5,796 bases of DNA from Paracoccaceae bacterium. GTDB taxonomy: Bacteria > Pseudomonadota > Alphaproteobacteria > Rhodobacterales > Rhodobacteraceae. The stretch covers positions 1 to 5,796 of the forward strand of contig DOHJ01000173.1 of the NCBI GenBank assembly GCA_003535335.1, read 5' to 3'. The stretch's first letter is position 1. Each line of letters begins with the position of its first letter. The translations under genes and the position numbers were made by a program. This document shows positions 1 to 5,781 of this stretch, in pieces. Under the pieces are notes generated by a model. The model was not told the DNA's origin. It did no database searches and worked only from the letters and a program-made list of their open reading frames with translations.

Positions 1-240
1 AGACAACGCTTGATTGTAAGAAAGGCTTCCTCGGGTGTCTGTGTGTGCTGACAAGTGCAGGCAATAATTACCGTGCTTTTCTGCGAAATCACGCAATGTC
101 GCAATTGCTTGCGGTGATAATGCGTGCTTTGCGGTGTTGAAATGCACAGTGTAAACCGTTTCGGCTGTTGCCACAGATCCGGAAACCACTGCAACGCTGC
201 ACACCCCTGCGAAAATTGCTTTTTTTAGTTTCGTATACAT
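1..240 (-). CDS. OmpA-like domain protein, N-terminal part (cut by window edge)
   Basis: Eighty codons run without a stop from an ATG at 240 to the left edge, so the C-terminal part and stop lie outside the window. Residues 1-26 form a signal peptide: a basic start (MYTKLKKA), a hydrophobic core, and an ATA|E cleavage site after residue 26. Cys14 is not in a proper lipobox (Val precedes it), so this is probably a soluble or outer-membrane-associated periplasmic protein rather than a lipoprotein. From about residue 29 the sequence looks like the start of an OmpA C-terminal (peptidoglycan-binding) domain: a beta strand VYTVHF, a helix around LSPQAIATLRDFAEKH, then AHTDTRGS followed by YNQALS, which corresponds to the family's GHTD..GS..YN..LS signature. 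The usual Gly before HTD is Ala65. The domain starts directly after the signal peptide, so there is no beta-barrel in front. A good Shine-Dalgarno (AGGGA, seven bases from ATG) supports the start. The family call is fairly safe; the exact role is unknown. Confidence 0.8.
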   Translation of the reverse strand, partial: MYTKLKKAIFAGVCSVAVVSGSVATAETVYTVHFNTAKHALSPQAIATLRDFAEKHGNYCLHLSAHTDTRGSLSYNQALS

Positions 241-274
241 CTTTAAGTCCCTAATTGATTGAAACGCTGAATTA

Positions 275-311
275 CCTTGCATCTTAATATATGGCAAGAT
301 GGCAGGCAAGG
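275..311. repeat. Nested inverted repeat over the OmpA-like gene promoter
   Basis: Inner arms CATCTT (280-285) and AAGATG (296-301) are perfectly complementary around a ten-base spacer. Outer arms CCTTGC (275-280) and GCAAGG (306-311) are also complementary. The inner left arm overlaps the proposed -10 box and the outer right arm overlaps the proposed -35 box, a layout expected of a repressor operator. It could also be chance in AT-rich DNA, or a weak hairpin at the start of the transcript. Confidence 0.35.
281..309 (-). promoter_or_regulatory. Probable sigma-70-type promoter of the OmpA-like gene
   Basis: Reading the minus strand, TTGCCT (304-309) stands exactly 17 bases before TAAGAT (281-286). 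Each hexamer matches four of six consensus positions. Transcription would begin near 274, giving a leader of about 34 bases that contains the AGGGA ribosome site. The call rests on spacing and position only. Confidence 0.4.
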
Positions 312-340
312 CTTTATCAAGACTTTTTTAGACTGGGCAA

Positions 341-357
341 AAATACAATAAATACAA
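341..357. repeat. Short tandem direct repeat AAATACAA
   Basis: AAATACAA occurs at 341-348 and again at 350-357, one base apart (nine-base period). It lies 30-50 bases upstream of the proposed -35 box of the OmpA-like gene, where an activator site or AT-rich UP-like element could sit. Low-complexity AT-rich sequence can produce this by chance. Confidence 0.3.
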
Positions 358-603
358 GCAAGTGTTCGCCTATGGTGATCTAAAGTGGTGGATATAGCCG
401 GAATAGCTAGGGCCTTTGTGCCCAGATATTATCTGGTTTTGCAGATCTACCGCCGGTCAGATTGTTTAGCTTGCTTCTCCGAAATTGGCCGATGACTGTT
501 GTATAATACTTGTAGATACACGCTATAACGGGCAGAGGCGATTGCATCCTCCGATTTCGTTCAATCACAGACCCGAACGCGGCCACAAAAGGTGCGACGT
601 TCA

Positions 604-645
604 GTTTGTCTACTCAGTAGGGCTGCAACCCGTCAGTAAACAGAC
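604..645 (-). terminator. Imperfect stem-loop at the end of dsbB, possible terminator
   Basis: The arms 635-645 and 604-614 pair at nine of eleven positions as Watson-Crick pairs plus one G-T wobble. A smaller GGG/CCC hairpin sits inside the loop. The stem begins in the dsbB stop codon, a typical place for transcript ends. There is no T-run after it on the minus strand, so it may only stabilise the 3' end or be unimportant. Confidence 0.3.
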
Positions 646-1103
646 TAACTGCGCTTCAGGGCCAGCAGCCAGACAGCTGCAAATCCCAGCGAAATAATTC
701 CGTTCCATGTGGCCATGGACAGGCCAAACATTTCCCACGGTATTTCATCACAACGCACCAGCGGGGCGGCCATAATCTGTTCCAGCAAATCTTCGGCAGA
801 CATGCCGGATGTGCCTGACCCTGTGCAGGATGTCGGCCCCGGCCACCATTTTTGCTCAACGCCTGAATGGTAAAATCCGATTGCCGAGGTGGCAAATGCG
901 CCAAACATGCCGATTAGCGGCCAAATCCGCCCGCGCATCAGCAGTGCCAACAGCCCCGCAGCCACGGCCACACCGTGTGGCCAGCGCTGCCAGATGCACA
1001 ATTCGCAAGGTGGCATATTGCCAATAAATTGAAAGCCAAAGGCCCCAATCAACATGAAAAGCGATCCACCGGCCGCCAGAATAATCAGTTTTTTGCGTGT
1101 CAT
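645..1103 (-). CDS. dsbB: Disulfide bond formation protein DsbB
   Basis: DsbB is an inner-membrane protein that reoxidises the periplasmic thiol oxidase DsbA and passes the electrons to quinone. The 152-residue protein shows the family features in order: a first membrane helix (about 5-27); the redox pair Cys33-Cys36 in the motif PPCELCIWQRW; two further helices (about 42-58 and 61-78); the FYHSGVEQKWW stretch after helix three; a periplasmic loop with the second redox pair Cys93 and Cys118; the conserved CDEIPWEMFGLSMATWN region; and a last helix (about 132-149). All four catalytic cysteines are present and the length is normal for the shorter alphaproteobacterial type. Its ATG overlaps the stop of the upstream yqaA-like gene as ATGA, so translation is probably coupled; a weak GGTGA lies seven bases before the ATG. 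No dsbA partner is in the window. Confidence 0.95.
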   Translation of the reverse strand: MTRKKLIILAAGGSLFMLIGAFGFQFIGNMPPCELCIWQRWPHGVAVAAGLLALLMRGRIWPLIGMFGAFATSAIGFYHSGVEQKWWPGPTSCTGSGTSGMSAEDLLEQIMAAPLVRCDEIPWEMFGLSMATWNGIISLGFAAVWLLALKRS

Positions 1104-1678
1104 AGGTATTTCACCAGATAAAAGCCGCCAAACAGCAGGATTAAAAACAAGCCAAACATAAGCCCCAAACGCCGTTCAATAAAGTCACGAATTTGTGCGC
1201 CGAATTTCCACAGCAGGGCGGCAACGATAAAGAACCGCAAAGCCCGGGCAAATATAGATGAAAAGATGAAAACCCAAAGGCTTAGACCGGTCCAGCCGGA
1301 CATAATCGTGATCACTTTGAATGGAAACGGCGTCAGGCCGGCAATCAGCACCGCCCAAACGCCCCATTCATTAAAGCGTTCGTTAAACTGGGCTGCTGCA
1401 TCTGCTTTGCCGTAGAAATCCAGAATCGGCTGGCCAACAACATCAAACAATCCGGCCCCGATGTAATAGCCCAGCAAACCGCCCAGAACCGAGGCGAGCA
1501 GCGCCACACCGGCAATTAAAAATGCACGGCTGGGGCGGGCCAAAATCATCGGGATCATAAGAATATCCGGCGGGATTGGGAAAACCGAGCTTTCCAAAAA
1601 AGCAACAACGGCCAGCGCCCATAGCGCGTTCGGGCTGTCTGCCAGTGATAAGGTCCAGTTATAAAGCCGTCTGATCAT
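1100..1678 (-). CDS. yqaA: YqaA family inner-membrane protein (DedA/SNARE-associated type)
   Basis: This 192-residue hydrophobic protein belongs to the YqaA group of the DedA/VTT (SNARE-associated) superfamily; its biochemical role is not established, though DedA relatives are linked to lipid transport and membrane homeostasis. Visible features: an N-terminus MIRRLYNWTLSLADSP, then ESSVFPIPPDILMIPM (29-44) at the start of a re-entrant or membrane region, a Gly-rich segment LLASVLGGLLGYYIGAGLFD (61-80), the conserved LTPFPFKVITIMSG (115-128), FARALRFF with Arg145 and Arg148, and a C-terminal helix (about 171-188). A frame extension to an ATG at 1711 adds 11 residues (starting MLHGAKTGK), but family members usually begin at the position of the 1678 ATG, and an AGG lies ten bases upstream of it. 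I chose 1678, though 1711 cannot be excluded. It is first gene of a two-gene operon with dsbB, overlapping by four bases. Confidence 0.88.
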   Translation of the reverse strand: MIRRLYNWTLSLADSPNALWALAVVAFLESSVFPIPPDILMIPMILARPSRAFLIAGVALLASVLGGLLGYYIGAGLFDVVGQPILDFYGKADAAAQFNERFNEWGVWAVLIAGLTPFPFKVITIMSGWTGLSLWVFIFSSIFARALRFFIVAALLWKFGAQIRDFIERRLGLMFGLFLILLFGGFYLVKYL

Positions 1679-1701
1679 CGTTGTTTTGCCTGTTTTTGCC
1701 C

Positions 1702-1730
1702 CATGCAACATGTAATGAACTTTAGGTCAA
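1702..1730 (-). promoter_or_regulatory. Weak candidate promoter for yqaA-dsbB
   Basis: On the minus strand TTGACC (1725-1730) is a strong -35-like hexamer matching five of six consensus bases. The hexamer 17 bases later (TGCATG, 1702-1707) is a poor -10 box. If this promoter is real, transcription starts near 1695, which lies inside the longer open frame and would exclude the ATG at 1711 as the start. Confidence 0.22.
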
Positions 1731-1742
1731 GCGTATCCGGTA

Positions 1743-1770
1743 TTGCGGGGGACTAAAGATAGGTTATTGT
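1743..1770 (+). promoter_or_regulatory. Weak candidate promoter for the zinc metallopeptidase gene
   Basis: TTGCGG (1743-1748) is followed after 16 bases by TATTGT (1765-1770), three and four of six matches respectively. The start of transcription would be near 1777, leaving a short leader with the GGAGA ribosome site at 1790. This would rule out the in-frame TTG at 1743 as translation start. Confidence 0.25.
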
Positions 1771-1789
1771 CGGTGGCGAAACTTACTCT

Positions 1790-1794
1790 GGAGA
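1790..1794 (+). promoter_or_regulatory. Ribosome binding site deciding the metallopeptidase start
   Basis: GGAGA stands five bases before the ATG at 1800. No comparable site precedes the longer in-frame TTG at 1743, so the ATG is the better start. Confidence 0.7.
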
Positions 1795-1799
1795 ATGTT

Positions 1800-2651
1800 A
1801 TGAAATGGCAAGGTCGTCGCGGTAGCCGCAATATTGAAGATCGTCGTCGCATGGGTGCCAGGAAAACAGCCGGAATCGGTGGTCTTGGTGCGCTGGTTAT
1901 CATTGTCATCGGGGCGATTATGGGTGTGGATGTCAGCAGTTTTCTGGGGGCTACCGGATCTGGTGGAATCAGTCAGACCAGTGGCGGTGCATTGACCGAG
2001 GCCGATAGGCAGGCCGGTAAATTCGTGTCAGTTACGCTTGCCGATACCGAAGAAATCTGGGCCAGTATTTTCCGCGATCAGGTGGGTGAGGTCTATAATC
2101 CGGTAACCTTGGTGCTGTTCAAGGGCGCAACGCAATCTGCTTGTGGCGGGGCCAGCGGGGCGACGGGGCCGTTTTATTGTCCGGGCGATAAAAAGGTTTA
2201 TCTGGATACCGAATTTTTCACCACCATGAGCCGCCAAATGGGTGCCGGCGGTGATTTTGCCGCTGCTTACGTTGTGGCCCATGAGGTGGCACATTATGTG
2301 CAGGACGAACTGGGTATTCTGGGCAAGGCAAATAAAATCCGCCGTCAGCTAAGCAAAATTGATAGCAACGGTATTTCTGTGCGCATCGAGCTACAGGCCG
2401 ATTGCTATTCCGGCATTTGGGCGCGCCATGCCAGCCAGCGTTTTGGCTCGATCGAGCCGGGTGATCTGGCCGAAGCCCTGAATGCGGCAAAACAGATCGG
2501 TGATGATACTTTGCAGCGCAATGCAGGTCGCACCCCAATGCCGCACACGTTTACACATGGCACCTCCGAGCAACGCCAGCGCTGGTTCGCGACCGGTTAT
2601 AAATCCGGCGACATTATCGCATGCGACACCTTCGGCACCAACAATTTGTAG
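1800..2651 (+). CDS. ypfJ: YpfJ-type neutral zinc metallopeptidase
   Basis: This 283-residue membrane-anchored protein is a member of the YpfJ/KPN_02809 family of putative neutral zinc metallopeptidases. Its N-terminus MKWQGRRGSRNIEDRR is the family hallmark; a single membrane helix follows at about 24-42, then a low-complexity Gly/Ser linker (50-65) and a catalytic domain that should face the periplasm. The zinc site is visible as HEVAH (161-165), with Glu162 as catalytic base and His161/His165 as ligands; Glu197 in IELQAD is the probable third ligand. Cys115 and Cys127 in the SACGGASG...FYCPGD region and Cys202 and Cys275 are candidates for disulfides. The C-terminal THGTSEQRQRWFATGY (252-267) is also typical. 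Length is normal for the family and nothing is missing. Natural substrates are not known. The frame continues upstream to a TTG at 1743, but the ATG at 1800 has the ribosome site and matches the family start. It is divergent from yqaA and 75 bases before dctP, with no terminator seen between. Confidence 0.92.
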   Translation: MKWQGRRGSRNIEDRRRMGARKTAGIGGLGALVIIVIGAIMGVDVSSFLGATGSGGISQTSGGALTEADRQAGKFVSVTLADTEEIWASIFRDQVGEVYNPVTLVLFKGATQSACGGASGATGPFYCPGDKKVYLDTEFFTTMSRQMGAGGDFAAAYVVAHEVAHYVQDELGILGKANKIRRQLSKIDSNGISVRIELQADCYSGIWARHASQRFGSIEPGDLAEALNAAKQIGDDTLQRNAGRTPMPHTFTHGTSEQRQRWFATGYKSGDIIACDTFGTNNL

Positions 2652-2659
2652 CAATCTGA

Positions 2660-2715
2660 TAACAGAACCACTATATACAGTAACGGTCGGGTGAAATTCC
2701 CAAACGTAACAGAAC
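2660..2715. repeat. Direct repeat pair TAACAGAAC upstream of dctP
   Basis: TAACAGAAC occurs at 2660-2668 and 2707-2715, start to start 47 bases. Between the copies is a -10-like TATATA (2672-2677), for which I found no convincing -35 at the right distance. The second copy abuts the dctP ribosome site. Paired identical nine-base words around a transporter operon's presumed promoter could be regulator sites; chance is a real alternative. Confidence 0.3.
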
Positions 2716-2719
2716 AGGA
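2716..2719 (+). promoter_or_regulatory. Ribosome binding site deciding the dctP start
   Basis: AGGA stands seven bases before the ATG at 2727. The longer in-frame GTG at 2691 has no such site and would place a polar stretch before the signal peptide. Confidence 0.7.
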
Positions 2720-2726
2720 CTCTGAC

Positions 2727-3809
2727 ATGAAACACGCTTTGAAACCTTTGTTTACGGCAGCTATTGCACTAACTTTGACCGCCTCTGCGGCACTGGCGCA
2801 GGATGTGACTTTGCGATTTCAACACTTTATTTCAGCAAAAGGCACCATGCCGGTTTCATTTATGGAGCCATGGATCGAAAAAATTGAACATGAATCCGGC
2901 GGGCGCATAAAAATTGATCTTTATCCGGCGATGCAATTAGGCGGCAAACCTGCGGCGCTTTACGATCAGGTTCGCGACGGGGTGATTGACGGGGCCTGGA
3001 TTATTCCGGCCTACACCCCGGGCCGGTTTCCCGAATCCGAGGCGCTGGAATTGCCGTTCATCACCTTGATGTCTGCCGAAGCCTCCTCAAAGGCCGCATG
3101 GGATTTCACCCAAAAGAATCTGAAAGAACGCTTTGCCGATGTGCACGTTTTGGCGGCCCACGTGCACGGCCCCGGTGTGGTGCATAAAAAAGGCGGTCCA
3201 ATCCTGAAAATCGAGGATTTCAAAGGCTTGAAAATGCGCACGCCGTCGCGCATGGGCGGAAAATTGCTGGCAGCAATCGGGGCAACACCTGTCGGGATGC
3301 CCGTGCCTGCCTTCCCCGAAGCGCTGGCCAGCGGTGTGCTTGATGGTGGCCTGTTGCCTTGGGAAATTGCGCCGGGTTTTAAGGTGCATGAACTGACCGA
3401 CAGCCATAATGAAACCAGCGGGGATCGGGCGATTTACAACCTCTATTTTATCTGGGCGATGAACAAAGATAAATACAACGCTCTGCCTGATGATTTAAAG
3501 GCGGTGATTGACGCCAATTCCGGTCTGGAAACTTCGGCCTGGATGGGGCGTTCGTTGGAAAATGGTGACGTTATTGGCCGCAAGATTACTGCAGATCGTG
3601 GCAATATCATGCACGTGATGGACAAAGATACCGTTAACGCGTTAAAAAATGCTGGCGATATCCTGACCCAAGACTGGATTGGCGAAGTTACAGCCAAAGG
3701 GCTGGACGGGGCAGGTCTGGTAAAAGATGCGCAGGATTTAATGGCGAGATATGCGCAAGAAACTGCACCGGTAAGTGAAAACAGCACCCCATCCGAGAAA
3801 AAAGACTAG
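2727..3809 (+). CDS. dctP: TRAP transporter periplasmic solute-binding protein (DctP family)
   Basis: This is the extracytoplasmic solute receptor of a TRAP uptake system. The 360-residue precursor has a classic signal peptide (basic MKHALK, hydrophobic core, ALA|Q cleavage after residue 24), and the mature protein begins with the strand DVTLRFQHF. Family landmarks follow: LYPAMQLGGKPAALYDQV (66-83), DGVIDGAW (84-91), PGRFPESEALELPF (98-111), FKGLKMRTP (166-173) containing Arg171, the position of the conserved arginine that binds the substrate carboxylate in characterised TRAP receptors, then VGMPVPAFPEALASGVLDG (189-207) and LPWE (210-213). The conserved arginine suggests an organic acid, but which one cannot be read from the sequence; the name DctP denotes the family, not proof of C4-dicarboxylate uptake. 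The last 17 or so residues (QETAPVSENSTPSEKKD) are a polar, probably disordered tail past the last helix. It is first in the operon; the AGGA that serves dctQ overlaps this gene's stop codon. Close subfamily members known to me come from marine alphaproteobacteria. Confidence 0.94.
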   Translation: MKHALKPLFTAAIALTLTASAALAQDVTLRFQHFISAKGTMPVSFMEPWIEKIEHESGGRIKIDLYPAMQLGGKPAALYDQVRDGVIDGAWIIPAYTPGRFPESEALELPFITLMSAEASSKAAWDFTQKNLKERFADVHVLAAHVHGPGVVHKKGGPILKIEDFKGLKMRTPSRMGGKLLAAIGATPVGMPVPAFPEALASGVLDGGLLPWEIAPGFKVHELTDSHNETSGDRAIYNLYFIWAMNKDKYNALPDDLKAVIDANSGLETSAWMGRSLENGDVIGRKITADRGNIMHVMDKDTVNALKNAGDILTQDWIGEVTAKGLDGAGLVKDAQDLMARYAQETAPVSENSTPSEKKD

Positions 3810-3818
3810 GAAACCGCC

Positions 3819-4403
3819 ATGACTTTGGCAAAACGGGCCGAACAAAGGCTAGGGGAGTGGCTTTACCGGCTGGCCCGTTATCTGGCGTATGCCGGTGGGG
3901 TTCTTTTGACAGCGATGGCCCTTTTAACTGTAATTTCGGTGATTGGCCGTCGATTTGACGGGGTTGGACTGGGGCCAATCAAGGGTGATTTTGAATTGGT
4001 GGAAATTGGCTGTGCGATTGCCATATTTGTCTTTATGCCTCTAGCACAGATCAGGCGCAGACATGTAACGGTCGATGTGTTTGTGAAATATCTTAGCCCG
4101 CGGATTTACGCATTTCTCGGATTCTTAGGTGATTTATTGATCGCAATCGCCAGCACGGCCATTATGTGGCAATTTTGGCTGGGGTTTGGCGAAAAGGTTC
4201 CATTTGGCTCCGACAATATTAGGGCAGCCCTTGCCATGGGCTCAAAACCGTTTTTTGCCGAAACAACCTATGAATTGGAAATTCCGCTCTGGATACCTTA
4301 CGGGCTGGCTTTGGTTGGGGCAGGGTTCTTTGCCATTGTAAGCATTTACACGGTTTGGCGGTCTTTAAACTGGACCCTCGCAGGACAGGAGGAAACCCCG
4401 TGA
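3819..4403 (+). CDS. dctQ: TRAP transporter small membrane subunit (DctQ family)
   Basis: DctQ is the four-helix inner-membrane subunit that forms the permease with DctM. The 194-residue product has hydrophobic segments at about 22-43, 60-77, 97-122 and 157-179. The signature region between helices one and three is clear: a charged GDFELVEIG (56-64) leading into helix two, then PLAQIRRRHVTVDVF (74-88), matching the family's pattern of a basic turn followed by H..VD. IPLWIPYGL (155-163) opens the last helix, also typical. The segment between helices three and four (about 123-155, containing SDNIRAALAMGSKPFF) seems longer than in most family members. The ATG follows the dctP stop by nine bases and its AGGA (3808-3811) overlaps that stop. 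The gene ends in a GTGA overlap with dctM, implying coupled translation of the two subunits. Confidence 0.93.
   Translation: MTLAKRAEQRLGEWLYRLARYLAYAGGVLLTAMALLTVISVIGRRFDGVGLGPIKGDFELVEIGCAIAIFVFMPLAQIRRRHVTVDVFVKYLSPRIYAFLGFLGDLLIAIASTAIMWQFWLGFGEKVPFGSDNIRAALAMGSKPFFAETTYELEIPLWIPYGLALVGAGFFAIVSIYTVWRSLNWTLAGQEETP
4387..4392 (+). promoter_or_regulatory. Strong ribosome binding site deciding the dctM GTG start
   Basis: AGGAGG, a full consensus site inside the end of dctQ, stands seven bases before GTG at 4400. This settles the start over the longer in-frame TTG at 4355, which has no ribosome site and would encode a polar N-terminus atypical of DctM. Confidence 0.85.
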
Positions 4404-5752
4404 TCGGATTGGAGTTGGCCCTTATTGTCTTTGCCCTGATGTTGCTGGCAATATTTCTGCGGGTGCCGATTGCTATTGCGATGGGATTTGCCGGTTTCAT
4501 TGGCTCCTGGATCGTTCTGGGACGACCTGCGCCGATGCTGTCACAGATGAAAACCCTCGGGTTTGATACGTTCTCGAATTATTCACTATCGATTGTGCCG
4601 CTGTTTTTGCTGATGGGGAATTTTGCCACCAGGTCGGGCATGTCGGCGGCGCTGTTCGAGGCCGCTTCAGACTGGATTGGCCACCGAAAAGGCGGTATTG
4701 CGATTGCCTCTGTCGGGGCTTGTGCGGGCTTTGGTGCGGTTTGCGGCTCGTCGCTGGCCACGGCGTCAACCATGGGGCAGGTGGCGCTGCCCGAAATGAA
4801 AAAACGCGGTTATTCGGACGCGCTTGCAACCGGTGTTCTGGCCGCAGGCGGCACGCTTGGCATTTTGATCCCGCCCTCGGTTATTTTGGTAATTTACGCG
4901 ATCCTGACCGAACAAAATATCGTCAAAATGTTCATGGCTGCGATGATTCCGGGCCTGCTGGCGGCCTTGGGATATATGATCACTGTGGCCATTTATGTAC
5001 GCATTTTCCCCAATTCTGCAGGTACAGCAGAGCGTGTGCCATATAGACAGCGTTTCAAAACTCTGGCGCGCGTCTGGCCTGTTGTGGTGATTTTCGGGTT
5101 GGTCATTGGCGGGATTTCGGCCGACTGGGACTGGACTAAAAACGGTGTTCAGGCGCTGTTTACCCCGACCGAAGGGGCCGCATTCGGGGTTGTTGCAACG
5201 GCGCTATATGGCATTTTAACCGGTGGCCTGACATGGCGCGGGTTTTGGGATTCGGTGCTATCATCGGCCAATTCCAGTGCCATGATTTTTTTGATCATTC
5301 TTGGTGCACAAATGTTCAACTCATTCCTTGCCCTTACCCAATCACCGCAATTGCTGGCCGATTGGGTAAACATGCAAGGCTATACGCCACTCACAATTCT
5401 GGCGTTGATGTTGCTGTTCTATCTGGTGTTTGGCTGCGTAATGGACAGCCTGTCGATGATCCTGTTAACGATCCCGATTTTCTTTCCGATCATTCAATCG
5501 CTTGAGTTCGGCCTTACTCCGGAAGAAACCGCCATCTGGTTCGGTATTTTAGCCCTGATCGTGGTCGAGGTCGGGCTGATCACGCCGCCGGTTGGATTAA
5601 ATCTGTTTATTATCAATTCACTGGATCGCGATGTTGCGATGATTGAAACCTACAAGGGCGTTGTGCCATTTGTTTTGTCGGATTTGATCCGGGTGGTTGT
5701 TTTGGTGGCATTTCCCGGCCTTACGCTCTGGTTGGTTGGGGTGATATTTTAG
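4400..5752 (+). CDS. dctM: TRAP transporter large membrane subunit (DctM family)
   Basis: DctM is the large subunit of the TRAP permease and carries the sodium-coupled transport path. The GTG-initiated product has 450 residues, slightly above the usual 425-440. Family landmarks appear in order: an opening hydrophobic helix ending in RVPIAIAMGFAG (21-32); SIVPLFLLMGNFA (64-76); the helix-breaking CGSSLATASTMG (115-126) of the substrate and sodium region; PEMKKRGY (131-138); GGTLGILIPPS (150-160); FTPTEGAA (254-261); MDSLSMILLTIP (348-359); and GLITPPVGLNLF (392-403), the second pseudo-symmetric PP site. All usual motifs are intact. An unusual feature is the stretch SADWDWTKNGVQAL (240-253) between GGI and FTPTE, where most relatives have only four or five residues. 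The gene overlaps dctQ by four bases (GTGA) and is the last of the operon, followed at once by a hairpin. Confidence 0.95.
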   Translation: MIGLELALIVFALMLLAIFLRVPIAIAMGFAGFIGSWIVLGRPAPMLSQMKTLGFDTFSNYSLSIVPLFLLMGNFATRSGMSAALFEAASDWIGHRKGGIAIASVGACAGFGAVCGSSLATASTMGQVALPEMKKRGYSDALATGVLAAGGTLGILIPPSVILVIYAILTEQNIVKMFMAAMIPGLLAALGYMITVAIYVRIFPNSAGTAERVPYRQRFKTLARVWPVVVIFGLVIGGISADWDWTKNGVQALFTPTEGAAFGVVATALYGILTGGLTWRGFWDSVLSSANSSAMIFLIILGAQMFNSFLALTQSPQLLADWVNMQGYTPLTILALMLLFYLVFGCVMDSLSMILLTIPIFFPIIQSLEFGLTPEETAIWFGILALIVVEVGLITPPVGLNLFIINSLDRDVAMIETYKGVVPFVLSDLIRVVVLVAFPGLTLWLVGVIF

Positions 5753-5753
5753 C

Positions 5754-5781
5754 AAAACCGGCCGGAACCGGTGGTGGTTTT
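5754..5781 (+). terminator. Probable terminator of the dctPQM operon
   Basis: Just after the dctM stop, AAAACC (5754-5759) pairs with GGTTTT (5776-5781). Inside, ACCGG (5757-5761) can alternatively pair with CCGGT (5768-5772), so the GC-rich core folds in more than one way. The right arm ends in TTTT, as expected of an intrinsic terminator. The T-run is short, and the window ends 15 bases later. Confidence 0.5.

Larger units (their letters stand above)
241..644. other. Intergenic region of about 400 bases without a convincing gene
   Basis: This stretch lies between the OmpA-like gene and the end of dsbB. Its left part holds the promoter, inverted repeat and tandem repeat listed separately. 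At 410-436 two adjacent small stem-loops occur: GGGC/GCCC (410-413 with 420-423) and CCAGAT/ATCTGG (422-427 with 431-436), the second followed by TTTT on the plus strand, but no plus-strand gene ends before it. A minus-strand frame is open from about 613 to 407 but has only one ATG (547), with GGAGG directly touching it, and resembles no family I know. No tRNA or recognisable structured RNA was seen. Confidence 0.5.

Noticed and set aside
320..334. AGACT repeated ten bases apart around a T-run
   Set aside because: Five-base words in AT-rich DNA are expected by chance; no function can be supported.
502..507. Perfect TATAAT on the plus strand
   Set aside because: There is no -35-like hexamer at 15-19 bases upstream and no plus-strand gene downstream; the next coding sequence on either strand is the end of dsbB.
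407..613. Open minus-strand frame of about 69 codons between dsbB and the OmpA-like gene
   Set aside because: It has a single ATG (547) with GGAGG directly touching it, so spacing is wrong, and the translation (MQSPLPVIACIYKYY...) resembles no family I recognise. Length is within chance.
485..697. Plus-strand frame of 70 codons
   Set aside because: Its end lies in dsbB antisense, it lacks a ribosome site, and its composition is not protein-like.
809..1027. Plus-strand frame within dsbB
   Set aside because: It is antisense to a protein with all catalytic motifs intact, so it is a shadow.
2218..2735. Minus-strand frames antisense to the metallopeptidase
   Set aside because: The plus-strand frame has clear zinc-site motifs; the antisense translations look random.
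3443..3978. Minus-strand frames across the end of dctP and start of dctQ
   Set aside because: They cross two real genes, have no ribosome sites and show no recognisable domain.
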